In this document: positions 1-12,439 of the stretch, piece by piece
Layout of the letters: each line of letters starts with the position of its first letter
Numbering within the stretch: the stretch's first letter is position 1
DNA from: Takakia lepidozioides
Taxonomy: Eukaryota; Streptophyta; Takakiopsida; Takakiales; Takakiaceae
DNA: 64,000 nucleotides
Reading direction: 5' to 3'
Assembly (NCBI GenBank): GCA_030704615.1
Contig: CM060733.1
Location: forward strand, 39,618,001-39,682,000
Made by a program: the position numbers and the translations under genes
The notes under the pieces: generated by a model
Told to the model about the DNA's origin: nothing
Databases searched by the model: none
The model's input: only the letters and a program-made list of their open reading frames with translations

Positions 1-35
1 CGGTATTCCAAAAGTTCAGATGGGCTGGTTCTTTT

Positions 36-2690
36 CTAGAACAGTCTCAGTGCATACCGAGGCTCACCCTCCTTGGTCTTTCCTGAGAGCTCCTTCCCAA
101 AACACCTCCACTCAACCATGGTACCTTCCCTAATATCTAACTCCTTTGGACAGACCCTCAATTTCTGAACTCCACATAGGTCACACTCACCTCTCAAGCA
201 CTTCTTTTTGTGCCACTCATCTGAATCCTTCTTAGGGCAAACAACTGATTCCCACATGGAGGTCACACCTTGGAATTGGAAAGACAAGGCATTGCAACCT
301 CCTTGTGAGCGATGGCACATAGCCTTACAAACACATGCACAAGTCGTATCGTGCACACCTTTGGTCGCGGTTCTCATGTTGTTGTAGCCGACCTTAAGCT
401 CGTCCATTTCAATTTGAGACTTGCAACAACATACATTTCTGTCCTTCAATTTTTTCACAAAGTAGGGTCTCAATCTCTCAAACAACCGCTGCCTTATCTT
501 CACTGTAGGGTTTTTCTGCTGAAATCGCAAAAAGAACTCAGCCTGCCAACCAGCAGCTGCACCATGTCAGAAAATCCACAAAGAAGGTTGGGTACAAATT
601 GTAAGCGCAACAACATTACCAGAATAGCACAGATCAATGGGGAAACTGTACTGACAACACTGTAAGGACATTCAAGATGGATGCTGTGAAGGGAAATGTT
701 TGCTCTGCAGGGCAAAATACAAAAACATGACAAGTCTCCTCCAACACACAGAGACAACAATGAAAAAAAAGAAATGGTTAAGCCAACATCAGGGGTTGCA
801 TGATGCTCTGTGTGACCTCTCAAAAGCAACCTCTCAGATTGAAATGAAGGCAAAGTACAATGGTAGGGATGTTGACAGTAGTGAGTCTAGTAAAGAGTAC
901 GGATATGATGGAATGACAAATGTCCTTGACTAGGATCAATGAGACAATGAAAGCATCTGAAGGACTTAAAGAGAAGGACATGACAGAAGGGCATGTTAAG
1001 CACTAAGAAAATGACTGTGAAGTGACCTTAGGATGCATTGTTGAAAGGAAGGTATTGTGTTGCAGGACAAGGACACAAGTAATAAATATGGATTGGAAGG
1101 ATAATAGTAGACCAATGACTATGCTTGCAGGACCTCAACATCTCAGGAACTACAGGACCCATGAATTACTAAATAAGTAAAGGATATGACAATTGAATGA
1201 CTCAACAAACAAAGGACTAAACAAATCAAAAGCGTACGTGAAAGGTCTCAGCAGTCAAAGGACCAAAGTATGACAATAGGATTGTCAAACATTAATGAAA
1301 CATGGAAATTGACATCACTGTCCAGAATGACTTGAATACTTCAAGGACTATAACATGCACGAAAGGATAAATCAATGTGCAAGTCATGCATTTAGACTAG
1401 ACAACCAAACATCCACTAACAGTTTACATGTAATCAACACTCCTACTCCAAAACCAGTACATTGCAACTCTTCCACTAATAAACTGAGCACAAAGGAGGT
1501 TAAGGCAAGATAGAGGCAGCGAGCAGGTTGTGGACATACCTCTTCATATCCTCAAAAGGATCTACAACACACTTTCAATGTTAAGTTTGACTACATAAAC
1601 AGTCTCATGAGGATTCATATCGCTGCTTCATACAAGATACCATACATACTAACAACATATGTGACTAATCTAACAGTACAGTAGATGGACTCATGGCAAT
1701 GACAATTGCAAAAAAGAGGGTGGGCATCATAGCAATAGGGCCTATGAATCCATGCAATTCAATACAAAGTGATTGAACTATGACTTAGGTATAGTCCATG
1801 CACTCTCACTGTCATGTCCTGTATATCCACACAAATATAGTAAATGAGCAGAGAATATTACCAAAGAAAATAGTGAATCATATTTGAAAGGCCTCTTAAC
1901 AGATTTCAGTCATGAGATGCAGCACTTCAGTCTCATTTTCTCTTCTGTGAAAACTAGAACTAAAAAAGTGATGATGTATATAAGGTCAGGATGAGCCACA
2001 ATACCTGAGTCTCCATAAGCCAGTGAGTGGCATGAGTTGTATAAACTTTGGGCCCAATGCGTTGTCGTGTTATATCCTTCTTGTTTGGAGATACGCGGGT
2101 CTCAACTGTCCACCAATCCACCACAATGTTTTGAATTTCAGAACTAATACTATCACATTGTTGAGCCCTGCGTGCATCTGCCCACAATGCCGAACCATAC
2201 TCATCGATGATTCGATGTTTGGACATAGCTTTTCCCACGTTTTGGGGATGCACGCCTAATACTTTTGCATCAGCAGATTTGCACCGAATGTTGACACCAG
2301 CAACCATAGCAAGCACGCTATTACGGGTTCCTAGGTTATCCTTCCGACTGACATTCTTAACGTGTTGCATTGCAACATTCAGGTTAGTCATTAAAGCTTT
2401 GTTCATATCCGCTTCCTTACGGTTTCTGACATCATCTGGCAATACTTGCTTAAACTTAGGATGACACAAGGCTCTAGCAACCACGCGCCTCGCACAACCC
2501 TCATCATGCACCCGCTCAAACTGATATAGACTTCTCACAATATTTGCAGCAAGCTTCCTTTCGTACCTCTCTGTGACTTTAGGGATTTGCAGACATGACT
2601 CCAGACGACACACTACAGGACCTGTCCTTTTCTGTATCCTCCACTCTCTAATCCGCTGTGCATTCCTAGCTTTTCTTTGTTTTCAACAGA
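36..2690 (-). CDS. Cysteine-rich, probably transposon-encoded protein, partial (two exons)
   Basis: Two minus-strand exons fit together. Exon A runs from about 2690 down to 2005 and ends HWLMETQ at a CAG|GTATTG donor. Exon B starts at 542 (acceptor TTGGCAG) with AEFFLRFQQKNP and stays open to a TAG at 36-38; a further donor may lie just before it, so the gene probably continues left of the window. Both exons are phase 0 at the junction. Exon A has a basic start and the run RVSPNKKDI; exon B has a CCCK cluster, a second cysteine-rich stretch (CACVCKAMC) and a CDLCGVQKL motif. I recognise this arrangement from uncharacterised multicopy proteins in seed-free plant genomes that look transposon-derived. 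No catalytic function can be assigned. The intron, 543-2004, shows nothing else. No ATG is visible at the 5' end, so upstream exons are likely. Confidence 0.5.
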
Positions 2691-3103
2691 GGCTTGGGCT
2701 GCTAAGTTCTTTTTGGTGTTTTGGCCAAGGTAATTTGATCTTCCCCTACTATTCTTTTTGTTTGCCATTCTGCTATGCGGCAACAAAAATTACCCTAAGT
2801 AAAAACCTACAGATAGGGCTCTAACAAATGGAAACCTACAAATTCATGGGAATGTATACCCTCAACATGCAACCACACACATACTACACAAAACAGGAGA
2901 TTTGCCTAAACCCTATAGTAGACAGGCTCATATGATGACATCAGAGGAACTGAGGGCCTGCACAACAAACAAAAATTGACCATATGTATGAGAAAATCTT
3001 TTGTAATCATGGCACTCAATGTGGGAGCAAAATGACAGGGTGCTACGTCAATAAACCTGTCAATTCTGGATAACCCTAAACACAGTGCAAACGATTCAAA
3101 GCA

Positions 3104-3964
3104 TTAAGTCACCTCGGCAATGTCGACATGTGATTCCTCACTAAGAATCCACCATCCATCAATGCAAATATAGGTGGTCAGTTGAGATGACGTCCATTGC
3201 AAGCACAAAGTATAATCCATGAACGTCCCATCCATAATCTCTGGGGTCATCTCAACTACCTTAACTCCCCAAGGATGAGTGTTGCGTGGAACTTTAAACA
3301 CAATGAGGTCTCCCACAATAGGCCTATCAATGCAATACCACGGAAGGGGTTCCCATTCAAAATGAGTAAATGGGACATGGATGGCACAAAGTAGGGGCTT
3401 GAACGAGGGGTGCTGACACTCAAATTACTAAAAGCTTGGGACAATTGTAGACCCTTACAGTCTCGGGTAGGGAATAGGTTACGCATAGAGATGGTGCAAC
3501 GCAGATGGCTCTGTCGCAAGGAAAATCCACAATAAGTGTTTGACTTAGCGAATCTGCCCACCGAACCGTAATTTTCTCTGTCTTAGGTTCCACTGCGTTC
3601 ATTTCATGCAAGATCGCTCACAGATTCCTGCATGTAGGCAACACATTCTAGCTACACGAAGAAGGGAATTGGGTCAATTCACATACCTCCCTCTGATAGA
3701 TTGTAGGTGGAGACGAATAACAGATTCAGGGCTCAGACAAAATGACATGTATTGCATGTGGTTGCGATTATCCACATTGCGGTGGAGAAACACACCCACT
3801 ATGTTACGAATAGAAGTATGCAAATGTCCATTCACTAATGGAGTGCGCACCTCCTGACATTCTAGGTTGGACATTAAACAGTCATGACAACTGAGAACGC
3901 ACACGACCCACCAGAGGCACCCTAAACTCAACAAGCAAGCAATATGCTGCCCAACAAGCTCCAT
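3104..3964 (-). other. Possible exons of an unknown minus-strand gene
   Basis: Three consecutive minus-strand open stretches (3674-3964, 3420-3611, 3104-3316) have protein-like composition, for example GDLIVFKVPRN and PKTEKITVRWADSL. They lie upstream of, and on the same strand as, the cysteine-rich gene at the left edge, so they could be its 5' exons. I recognise no family, the frames differ and no splice chain is proven. Overlapping plus-strand frames are equally long, so this may be chance. Confidence 0.2.
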
Positions 3965-4229
3965 CTCTTCTCTCGTGTATGGATAGGTAGGTTAGAATAC
4001 TTCATTTTTCGCTCGCTCAGTACGACCAATGCGGAGATGTTTCAAACACCACCTCTGGACTGCGGCTGTATCTTGGCATGTCTCCCAAGAGCTGACAGTG
4101 AAGCCTCAAAATTAGCACTGAAGATTTCCAAAGTAGAAGTTACAATGCAGGGACTCTATGGAACCCTAAACGCCAACCACGTTGAATTCCTCCTTTCGCA
4201 TGGGGTAAACACCAGGCTCGGGTGAGAAT

Positions 4230-5260
4230 GTGATCGAGACACCACACATCTATTCGAGAGACAAACCATGGACAGCTGAGAGTGCTGGAGCCAAAAATGC
4301 ACCGGGGTGTGCAGATGTTTTCCAATGCAACAACTGTAAGCGAAACAACAACAACGTTCAAGTACTCCGTCACAAAAAAAGGAGCGTGAGAATGCGCTCC
4401 AGACTTGAGCGGGTTTCCCACTCCATACAGGAGTCGTCATAGTAGAGATAAAGACATTATTGCAAAGATGCACGTGGTACAGTTTCAAAATTGCACACTG
4501 TCTTTGTCATGTAGCAGTGGATCGCAAAAAAATTGCCGCTACCTCATGCAATGTGCCGAAATTTGGGCTGCGCGATGGAGACGTTTGTAGACGTGGCGGT
4601 ACGCAATATGTCCATGACCCCACATTATTATCAGATGGACACATATTTCAAAAAACTAGCAAAATAAGTGCAAAATAATCCCATGACCCTAATGATAGTC
4701 AAACATAGGGCTGTTGTCCTTGAAATAGTTCCTCAAATGAGACACCTGAACATGCTTTCACCCGGGTGCGTCCTATTTATATTCCTTCTCGCATTCATGT
4801 TAGCAAGTTACCTTATTGTCTATGGTTAAGTACCAGATTGCTTCTGCAATCTACCATGTTCCATCTACTCAAGCATTCATTCCACAGCTTCACTCAGGTC
4901 TCTCTACACATTGTGAGTATGAAATATGTATCAGATTAATATCTATCAAGTATCAGGCCAAAGCCATTGTGTCTCTAATCTCTCTATAGTATATCTCTAC
5001 AGCTTGCATTCATCAAGCATCAACATATCGTCTCTCCTCCTTCACCGTGCTCTCTATCCCTGCGATCAAGATCGTGCTCTTCGCCCTCCTGCCAGAAATC
5101 ATCTCCCCGAAGTGATCTCCTCCATGTCGCTACTTTGCCTATTCTACCTGCAAGCTATTCTAACCACCTAACTAACTAACTATCATCCAAGACAAAATGC
5201 ACGTTCCTTCTGCAGATGTCGTTCCCACACAGTTGTTCTCTGCCAATGATAACCGTTCCT
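4230..5260. other. Non-coding interval
   Basis: Mixed AT-rich sequence with no convincing reading frame on either strand. It ends at a 10-bp minisatellite. I see no RNA gene or transposon end in it. Confidence 0.5.
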
Positions 5261-5267
5261 TGTGAAC

Positions 5268-5397
5268 GCTGTGATGGGCTGTGTCTAGTTGTGTCGGGTT
5301 GTGTCGGGCTGTGACAGACTGTGTTAGGCTGTGTCAGGTTGTGACAGACTGAGTTAAGCTGTGTAAGGCTGTGATAGGCTGTGAAAACCTGTCTACC
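5268..5397. repeat. 10-bp minisatellite, about 13 units
   Basis: The consensus is roughly GCTGTGTNAG, repeated without any change of phase: successive units start exactly 10 bases apart and differ only by substitutions. Because 10 is not a multiple of three, three units translate as a 10-residue period on the minus strand (HSxTQPN-like). Confidence 0.85.
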
Positions 5398-5608
5398 ACC
5401 CTTAAGGCATGTGACTGTCACCCCTAAGGTCTATATTGGTCTGAGTCTACCACCGTAGGTCTGTGCAAAATTAAGGTTACCCCATAGAACCCATAAAACT
5501 GTCTAAGTCCTCAGACAACCCTCTAATACATGTTTTAAAACCTATTAAAACATCAATGTCCTTCCATGTAGCTTACTTATTCTTCCAACAATGCCATGTA
5601 TTGTCGTA

Positions 5609-6142
5609 TTAATTATCACTGCTAATGCCCTTAGGGCAAATACTAGAAGGAGGGCCTTCGCTTCCATCAAAATTGATATTTTTGCCTTGGCATGTTCCTT
5701 CCCAACATGAAACCGGAACATTGTTACCATCGAAGTCATGCTCAACTATGCCCCCATTGATAACATTCACAACAAAGTCCGGGGTATAGTTGAAGCCGAT
5801 GATACTTGGTATGAGTTGTCCAGCAACGTACTGTGAAAGACCAATGTACTCAACAGGAATATATAAGCCTATAAATTCTGTTATCCAAGTTTCAATGTCG
5901 CTATTAGGGAACAAGGTTCTAAGGAGGGTCACGAGATTTTCAATGTCTTTAATAATTATTGCTGCTTCCACCTCTACCAAATTGAGTTGATATTTGAAGA
6001 TACCAATTGGGGTTGTCGCGCATTGATCGGTGTGTGGATTATTGATGTCTGTCGAATATTGTAGAGTACAATCATTTACTTCCCAATGGCAACAGCTAGA
6101 GTTGCCCGCAGGTACAATAGCTTTGAAGGAATCCGACGTCAC
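5609..6142 (-). CDS. Hypothetical cysteine-containing exon
   Basis: A 177-codon minus-strand frame ends in TAA. It has no ATG at its 5' end; the frame opens just after an AG (CTATAG) and reads LPVTSDSFKAIVPAGN, so it is more likely an internal or last exon than a whole gene. Cysteines are clustered (SSCCHW, NDC, then C-W-E-G-T-C and SSICPKG), which would suit a secreted disulfide-bonded protein. Its middle is rich in Ile/Val and acidic residues. I recognise no domain. No signal peptide can be shown because the upstream exon was not found. Confidence 0.4.
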   Translation of the reverse strand: MTSDSFKAIVPAGNSSCCHWEVNDCTLQYSTDINNPHTDQCATTPIGIFKYQLNLVEVEAAIIIKDIENLVTLLRTLFPNSDIETWITEFIGLYIPVEYIGLSQYVAGQLIPSIIGFNYTPDFVVNVINGGIVEHDFDGNNVPVSCWEGTCQGKNINFDGSEGPPSSICPKGISSDN

Positions 6143-6149
6143 TGGGAGC

Positions 6150-8080
6150 TATAGACACAAAAGGAAGATGATGTGAAGATCAAGTCAACAATATTTATCT
6201 AGGAGCAATAAAATGCAATAGTAGTGTATTTTTTTCTTCGAAGTGGAAAAAATATATATATATAGTAGAAATAATTCTAAACTTTCAGATTTGCCTGCCA
6301 TTCCAAGCATTTCTTGCTGGTAGATCTCAAACCTACAAGCAGAGTGGTCAATACTAGTTTTATGTCTAGTTCCTACTAATCTAAAAGGCTAAAAAATTCT
6401 TGTAGCTCACGATATGAACTTATAAATTGTTGATTTATATGATACATACGTAGACATCCGGCTTTCAATCTAACTGTAGTATCAACACCATGACCAAACA
6501 TATATATGAGGAGTGGAATATTAGACAACTATTTGTATACTAATTAGAACTTTTCAAACTTTGTGACTCATTGCACTTTCATGTAGGTTTTAAGCTCATG
6601 ATCACCTGGAGGGCGGTGATGGCATAGGAGGCATCGTTATACACACAGTAAGCAGATGTCTTCCTCAATAAAATTGATATCAGAAACATGACCAAGTAAA
6701 GAGAAGCAACCATCCTTTGACACATTGGTGCCATAATTAGCAAGTTGTAGTTGCAACCAACCGTTTATCTCTCTTTGGGCAGTTCCAATTTTTGTGCATA
6801 AGCACACCAATGTAACTCGGAATTGATAGATGTGGGAGAGTGACAACAATTCTAGTTTTATACCTCCAATTTATGGATGACTTACTTGATGGATGTAAAG
6901 GGGTAGATGCAAGATAGGGTGGGCCAAAAACGACATAGTCCATGAAAGTCCATCCAATCCCTGAAATGGTGGGGTCCACACTACATGCGGCAAATTCTAT
7001 TGGTCCACCAAAGCGTCATATAGATAATTTGCCACTGGGTGACTGCAGCCTACAGTGTCCATTTTTGACTTAAATGCGTCATTTTCCTGTACATAGTTTG
7101 TTGGTTTTGATCTACAATCTTATATTTCTCTTAAAAGGGACTCACAACATCATACCTATCTACATGTAGTATCTACCTTCTCAGACTTGCCCCCAAAAAC
7201 AAAAGTTATCTCTAGAGGTGATGGACTTTATGAAAAGTCCATAAGCTTTTGTTACAGTCCATACAAAACTTGTTATGGACTCATTATCTATTAGATTTTG
7301 TAACATAATTGGAATAAGGGACTTGGCCCTCCCTTGCTATTATGATAAATAATCTAGTGTGAGAGTTTTTTAACATTTTTACTCATTAAACTAAATTTTA
7401 TGTACTTTATCAACCTACCAATAACAGCCATTTTCATAAAGTCCTTTACAATATGAAAACCAAAACACCCCATGAGTTGTCTTCATTAAATACAACTATT
7501 TATTATAGATGAAGGGTGGCCCAAGGTCAAATTTTAAAAAACATGTACTTTTGTGATTATGGTCAAGTTTGGATTACGTCATCGACGACACGTAACGACA
7601 TATATCCTCCATAACGTCTTTTTTTTTCCCATTTGAAATGACAGCATCCCAACAATAGACGTTCCATATGATATAGTGCAAGTGAATCCATGTTTTGGTT
7701 TTTTCCCACAATTTTTATCTTATGTACGTTTATGTAGGCCACATCTTTCAACTTTTTGGTCCACTCTTCGTTGCAACTACCCCACTATGATTGCATTTTG
7801 ACATGGATTTGGTGACCTATTTGTCCATGGGGCCATTTGAGATAATGAGAATCTATACCCTTTTAGTAAAAGATAGCAACCCAAAAAAACAAAAGAGGAT
7901 GCGCTATGGATTTTTGAAAACACCTGCATTTTGGGCGCATACATTAGTCCAATGGTCCCAAATGACAAATTATATTTTGGCATTGTAAATTCATTCTTAC
8001 CATTTTAACTAAATTGGTCCCTCCCATTCAAAATTGCAAAGCAATGGACCAAATGGGCATTGCTTTTGAGTCATAGCATT
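6150..8080. other. Non-coding interval with short dispersed-repeat pieces
   Basis: AT-rich, no supported gene. A short segment near 6893-6935 (GGTAGATGCAAGATAGGGTG and onward) matches the end of the repeat copy at 13310-13555. A small palindromic stretch lies at 7218-7245. The rest is unremarkable. Confidence 0.45.
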
Positions 8081-8084
8081 GGAT

Positions 8085-8335
8085 TTCATAGCGGTGACAG
8101 TCCACATTTTCTGGTTTCAAAAATCCATAGCTCTCTAGTATTTTATTTGTTTGACAATTGGACGGTTGGTATACGTAGATATTGAAGTTAGAAATCTTAA
8201 ACCATATATGTCATTGGTTTGTGATTTGTTAGAAAAATATAGGTGGTACCATCAACCACAGTCACTGCAAAACAAACCAGTGACATACATTTTGGTCCAC
8301 CCTAGCTTTCATTAATGCAAAGTTATAATGGGAAT
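8085..8335 (+). repeat. Dispersed repeat, copy 1
   Basis: This stretch aligns by eye, in inverse orientation, with 13310-13555. Shared landmarks in order: GACAGTCCAC, TTCAAAA-TCCATA, TTTTATTTG-TTGACAATT, GACGGTTG, GATTGAAGTTAG, CAGTCACTG, and TTTTGGTCCACC. Divergence is high, so it is an old non-autonomous element of unknown class. An AT dinucleotide run (8339-8361) follows it. Confidence 0.6.
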
Positions 8336-8338
8336 TAG

Positions 8339-8361
8339 AAATATATATATATATATATATA
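8339..8361. repeat. AT microsatellite
   Basis: About 11 uninterrupted AT units, seen directly. Confidence 0.9.
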
Positions 8362-8364
8362 GGG

Positions 8365-9840
8365 GATGGGGCCCTGAAAAAACTTTACTTAATAAGGAGT
8401 CAAAATTAAGGACAGAAAGGAGGAAAAAGTAACCTCCATTGGGCCATAAAGGCGTAACACAAGGGGAACACAGATTACTGAGGCAGGAGGGAGAAGAAAT
8501 GGAGGAAGGACCTGTGCCGCCAGGGCCCTGCAAAGAAGGGATGGAGAGAGATCCAGTTATACACTGGTGAAAGGGAGCTACCAAACATCGCAACACAACA
8601 TAGAAAGATGAGCCGGATTGCAAAAGCCTTTTGATCCCAACTGAGGGAGGATAGAGTCCTGGAGCTGCGCATTTGGCAGCAACAAAATGGGCCAATATAG
8701 TTGTTGAACATAAATTATTTTGAGATGCACTTCGAATATATCATTCAAAAAGAAATTGTGGATATATCAAATTCCTTAAAAGGTTATTGTAAAGGAAAAA
8801 ATGATGGGGGAAAAAAAAATTGTACTATTTTTTTTTCCTATTTTTATTGAGCCTCTGTTGATTCTCAAGGGGTTGTATAATGTCTCAAAAATCAAAATAT
8901 GTGTTTAGTATGTTGTTGACAATCAAAATAACAGTGCGCTATAAGCATTTGAGCGAATATTTATAAAATAAATTGACTTTATGTTGACTTCCTATTCTTT
9001 TTAAAACAATTCTTCAAATAATATTTTTATCCATGTCAAAAGACAAAGGGTAAAACAAGCATATGGTGCATATGGTAAAACAAGCACTGAACATACCTCA
9101 CTTGAAAGTCCTCATATAATATCCACACATAATTAGATGACCGCTTGATTATACAATCCCTTTGTTAAAGATTGGCTAGAATGGATGACATCCAACCACT
9201 AGTAGGAATCCTGTCTTTTACGACTGGGCTTACGATTACAAACTACTTCATTTAGGGGGGGTTTTAGCGATGTCCATGTGACGACCCCGCGACTTTATTT
9301 GCCACACTCTACGTCGAGGGTGCGCATCGGGGACGCCGTGCGACGTCGCCTTGACGTCGCTCCCAAAACGACGCTAATTAGTGATGCGGGGGGTCGCAAC
9401 AGAGTGAAACCCCTTGGACCTCGACTGCAATGCCACCGCATTGTAGCGACTGCCATCGCAATGACCCCTTGGCGTTGCCCCCTTGTGACGTCTGGGGGGT
9501 CGCATGCCAGACTTTCTTGAAGCATATGCCGGGGGTTGTTTTTCTATGAGCAGTGAGCACAAAAAAGCATGAGCAGAACCCCAAAAAAAGAATATATTTT
9601 TTGCATATTCCCAGGTTTCCAACCATCCGAACCTGTTTTCAGTGTTACAAGTGCATGATTTCCCCTCATCATAGAACAATCAAGTTAGGTTCGGATGCAA
9701 AGCTAGGTTTGGGATTTCCCTATATTTTGGGCGTCGGTGCCGACTTAGAGAGCATTTTTGCTCTTGCAAACAAGTTGGGGCAACCCCGGGAATAGGTGTT
9801 TCTTCTATAACCACAGTCCAATCTGGCATGTGAAGACCGC
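8365..9840. other. Non-coding interval; CpG-rich patch at 9275-9500
   Basis: No gene is supported. The part at about 9275-9500 is markedly richer in G, C and CpG than its AT-rich surroundings and contains several GACGTC-like and GTCGC words. Opposing reading frames overlap there, which is typical of GC-rich non-coding DNA. It may be a remnant of a different repeat class. Confidence 0.4.
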
Positions 9841-9846
9841 GGGTCT

Positions 9847-10195
9847 TTTTTTTTTTTTTTTTTTTTTTAGAAGTCGGCACAGACTTCCGGGTGTCCATTT
9901 TCAGTATTTTTGTTTTTTTTTATGGGAGAAGTCGGTACAGACTTCCGGCTGCCCATTTTCCGTTTTTTGGGCTCATTTTCCGTTTAATTAACCTTTTTTC
10001 CGTTTTTTTAAGCCCATTTTTCAATTTTTTGGTTTTTATTTGAGAAGCCGGCACAGATTTCCTGCTGTCCTTTTCAGTTTTTCTTTTTTCTTTTTTCTTT
10101 TTTGAGAAGTTGGCACAGACTTCCGGCTGTCCATTTTCCGTTTTTTTTTTTTTTGGAGAAGTCGGCACAGATTTCTGACTGTCCATTTTCCGTTT
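9847..10195. repeat. T-tract-linked tandem array, five units
   Basis: Five copies of a core of about 36 bases (starting GAAGTCGGCACAGACTTCCG, ending GTCCATTTTCCG) begin near 9869, 9927, 10042, 10104 and 10156. Each follows a poly-T run of variable length. Spacing varies from about 50 to 115 bases because of the T tracts. Confidence 0.8.
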
Positions 10196-10249
10196 TGTCC
10201 GCGCGGGTATAGGTGGTACACCTTCTAATACCGTACATTTAGTCATCTT

Positions 10250-11240
10250 TAGAGATATAACCTTGGTCCTTCAGCTTTGCTCGTATCTCGAGCCTATTCC
10301 GAACCTGGAATCTGGCTTCGAGTTTGCTTCTGGGTAAGTTCGAAAACTCTGTTCATGGATCATGGCTCGTCTGTTCATTACTCATGGAAATACAGACCCG
10401 CAAATGCCCCCTGCATGCACGCCCTCTTGCGACGACGATTTTTTTTTTTTATATAGTAATTGCACCGCGTTACGTGGCGCGACAGAGTTATGAGAAAAAA
10501 ATGGATGTCTGACTGCAGTATGGTAGTGAGTGATATGACTTGGTTTACATGACGGTATGTTTCCGACTTACCCTCATGTAGTCATTCTATTCACACAATT
10601 TACATCTCTTGCAGTTATTGTAGTCATTTGTACCGGTTATGACTGCGAGGTAGTCATATATGCAGTCACAAATACCGCATTATGTTATAGTGGATCCATT
10701 TGCCGTTGCCGGTTTGTCCCAGGGATTAAAGGCCGTCACCATGACGACGTTCATTTGCGCCCCCCTGACATGGTTTGTTATTTGGCCATGGCACCTAGGT
10801 CCATCATATGGGATAATCAAGCACACAGCTGTTAGGTACCGGGGTCGCAATGGCGGCGTGGGTGGGTGTAGGTGCAAAATTTAACACGAGGATTTTTGTT
10901 TGAGAGTTTTTGAGTCCAGGAAGTCAAGTTGTACGTAGACAGTGCAAAATCAAGACCATTTGTTACAGAATTGGTGAAACATCGACACATCTACTGGTAT
11001 TGCCTACAAATGGAAGGGTATGCGACATCCATAAAGCTGAAGCGCTTAGGCGTTTATATGACTAGGGTACCTGCAAGGAGCAATGGTTGAAGGCGTGCGG
11101 TTCCAGTCGTCAAGTTCGAACATCTAGGGGCATGTTATATGACTGAAGACAACGGTCTGCCTGTTCCTTACCTTAACGTCCGATCGCTATTCAAAATGAA
11201 GGCAAGACAGGAGGGCTTGACCTCAAAGACAAATCGCTCG
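10250..11240. other. Non-coding interval
   Basis: No supported gene, RNA or element end. Short opposing frames only. Confidence 0.45.
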
Positions 11241-11245
11241 ATGGG

Positions 11246-12437
11246 CTACATTTTGAACAACACGGTTGATAATAGAGCAAGCTCTGGGGATAGCCTAAGC
11301 TTGCTTTGTATGCCTTCCCACCTTTGTTGTTCCTCCAGGGTTTGCATACTCTCTTCTGCCCGAATGTCATCAGTGCCAATGGCAAGATGGGCCTCTTTCC
11401 TTTGCTGGTTGGTTATCTTTGTCCAGTCTTCCAGCTCATCATTTGATACTGGGTTCGAGTAACATTCTCCATCCCAGATCTTCGTGTAGGCTTTTTTGAT
11501 GAAACCATCTGTCATTTCCTTACGATTGAGATCTTTATACTGTTTAAGATCTTCTTTATCTTAGAGTTCGTCCTCCCAGATGTCAAAGCATTTCATGTAT
11601 TCCTCCATCGCTTCTTGGTCTGAGTATAGACCTTGATCTTCCTCCTCATCAATGTCTTCAGTAGAGTGGGAGTTCATACTGTCGTTCATGTCTGATTCAC
11701 AATGATAGCCCATCCTCATCCATAGGCGCGTTAATAAACTTTGATTGATGCGGAGACCCTGCGTTCCAAGTGCCAATACCTCCGTTTGGATCTGATTGTC
11801 CTCACCCACCAATTCCATTTCTTCATTTTTACGGTTCAATACTCGTTGGTCAGGTTGTTGCCAACCTCCATTTTCGGGATATTTGAACGTACAATCGGCT
11901 CTTGAAGCCCACTTGCTTGGCAGGTAGCCTACTTGAGCTGCTGTCCATTGTGTCGGACCGTTGCAGATGACAACATTACTTTCACGAATCAAAACTTCTA
12001 AGCGCCGTTCAGCGTGTGTCACCACATTCATGCGAAATCGAGAGGCGTTTGATTTGCAATTTGATTTGATGTATCGGATATTTGGCTGCAGCATTGTCAA
12101 CTACTTGGAGGACGATGACCGACTGCCCAATCCAATCACTTCCATCTCTACCATTTGGCCCCCTGGTTTCTACAGGCTGGGCAAGACAACAACATTGTTA
12201 ATCACCGATCTCATTGCTGCAGGGCAGCTCTATTTGATGGAGGAAGGTCGTCAGGGTGGTCTTCTTCGGACTATTGAACATTTCCTAGCAAGGTCACAAA
12301 GAACCACTGGACGCCCCAGTCCAAGCACATCTCTGCGGGCAATTTCTGTGAGATCATTGCCAGCAATACCATCTTGGGTAAACCGAGATTTGCTATTCTA
12401 TCAGCTATCAGCCATTAGTCATCAGCCATCAGTGTGA
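11246..12437 (-). pseudogene. Decayed reading frame, unknown family
   Basis: Read on the minus strand, a coherent protein-like series runs from about 12437 to 11246 with several stops. Pieces in order: a stretch with MVLLAMISQKLPAEM and LDWGVQWFF; an acidic stretch with SEEDHPDDLPPSN; a 179-codon frame at 11561-12100 (RYIKSNCKSNASRF, then an acidic tail with EDIDEEEDQGLYSDQE); and 11246-11515 (KKAYTKIWDGECYSN). The spacing and composition suggest a mutated multi-exon gene or transposon protein rather than chance. The family is not recognised. Confidence 0.35.
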
Positions 12438-12439
12438 TG

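Noticed and set aside
8312-8695. A 127-codon minus-strand frame ending in repeated Tyr-Ile
   Set aside because: The end is translation of an AT microsatellite and the remainder has no protein-like features.
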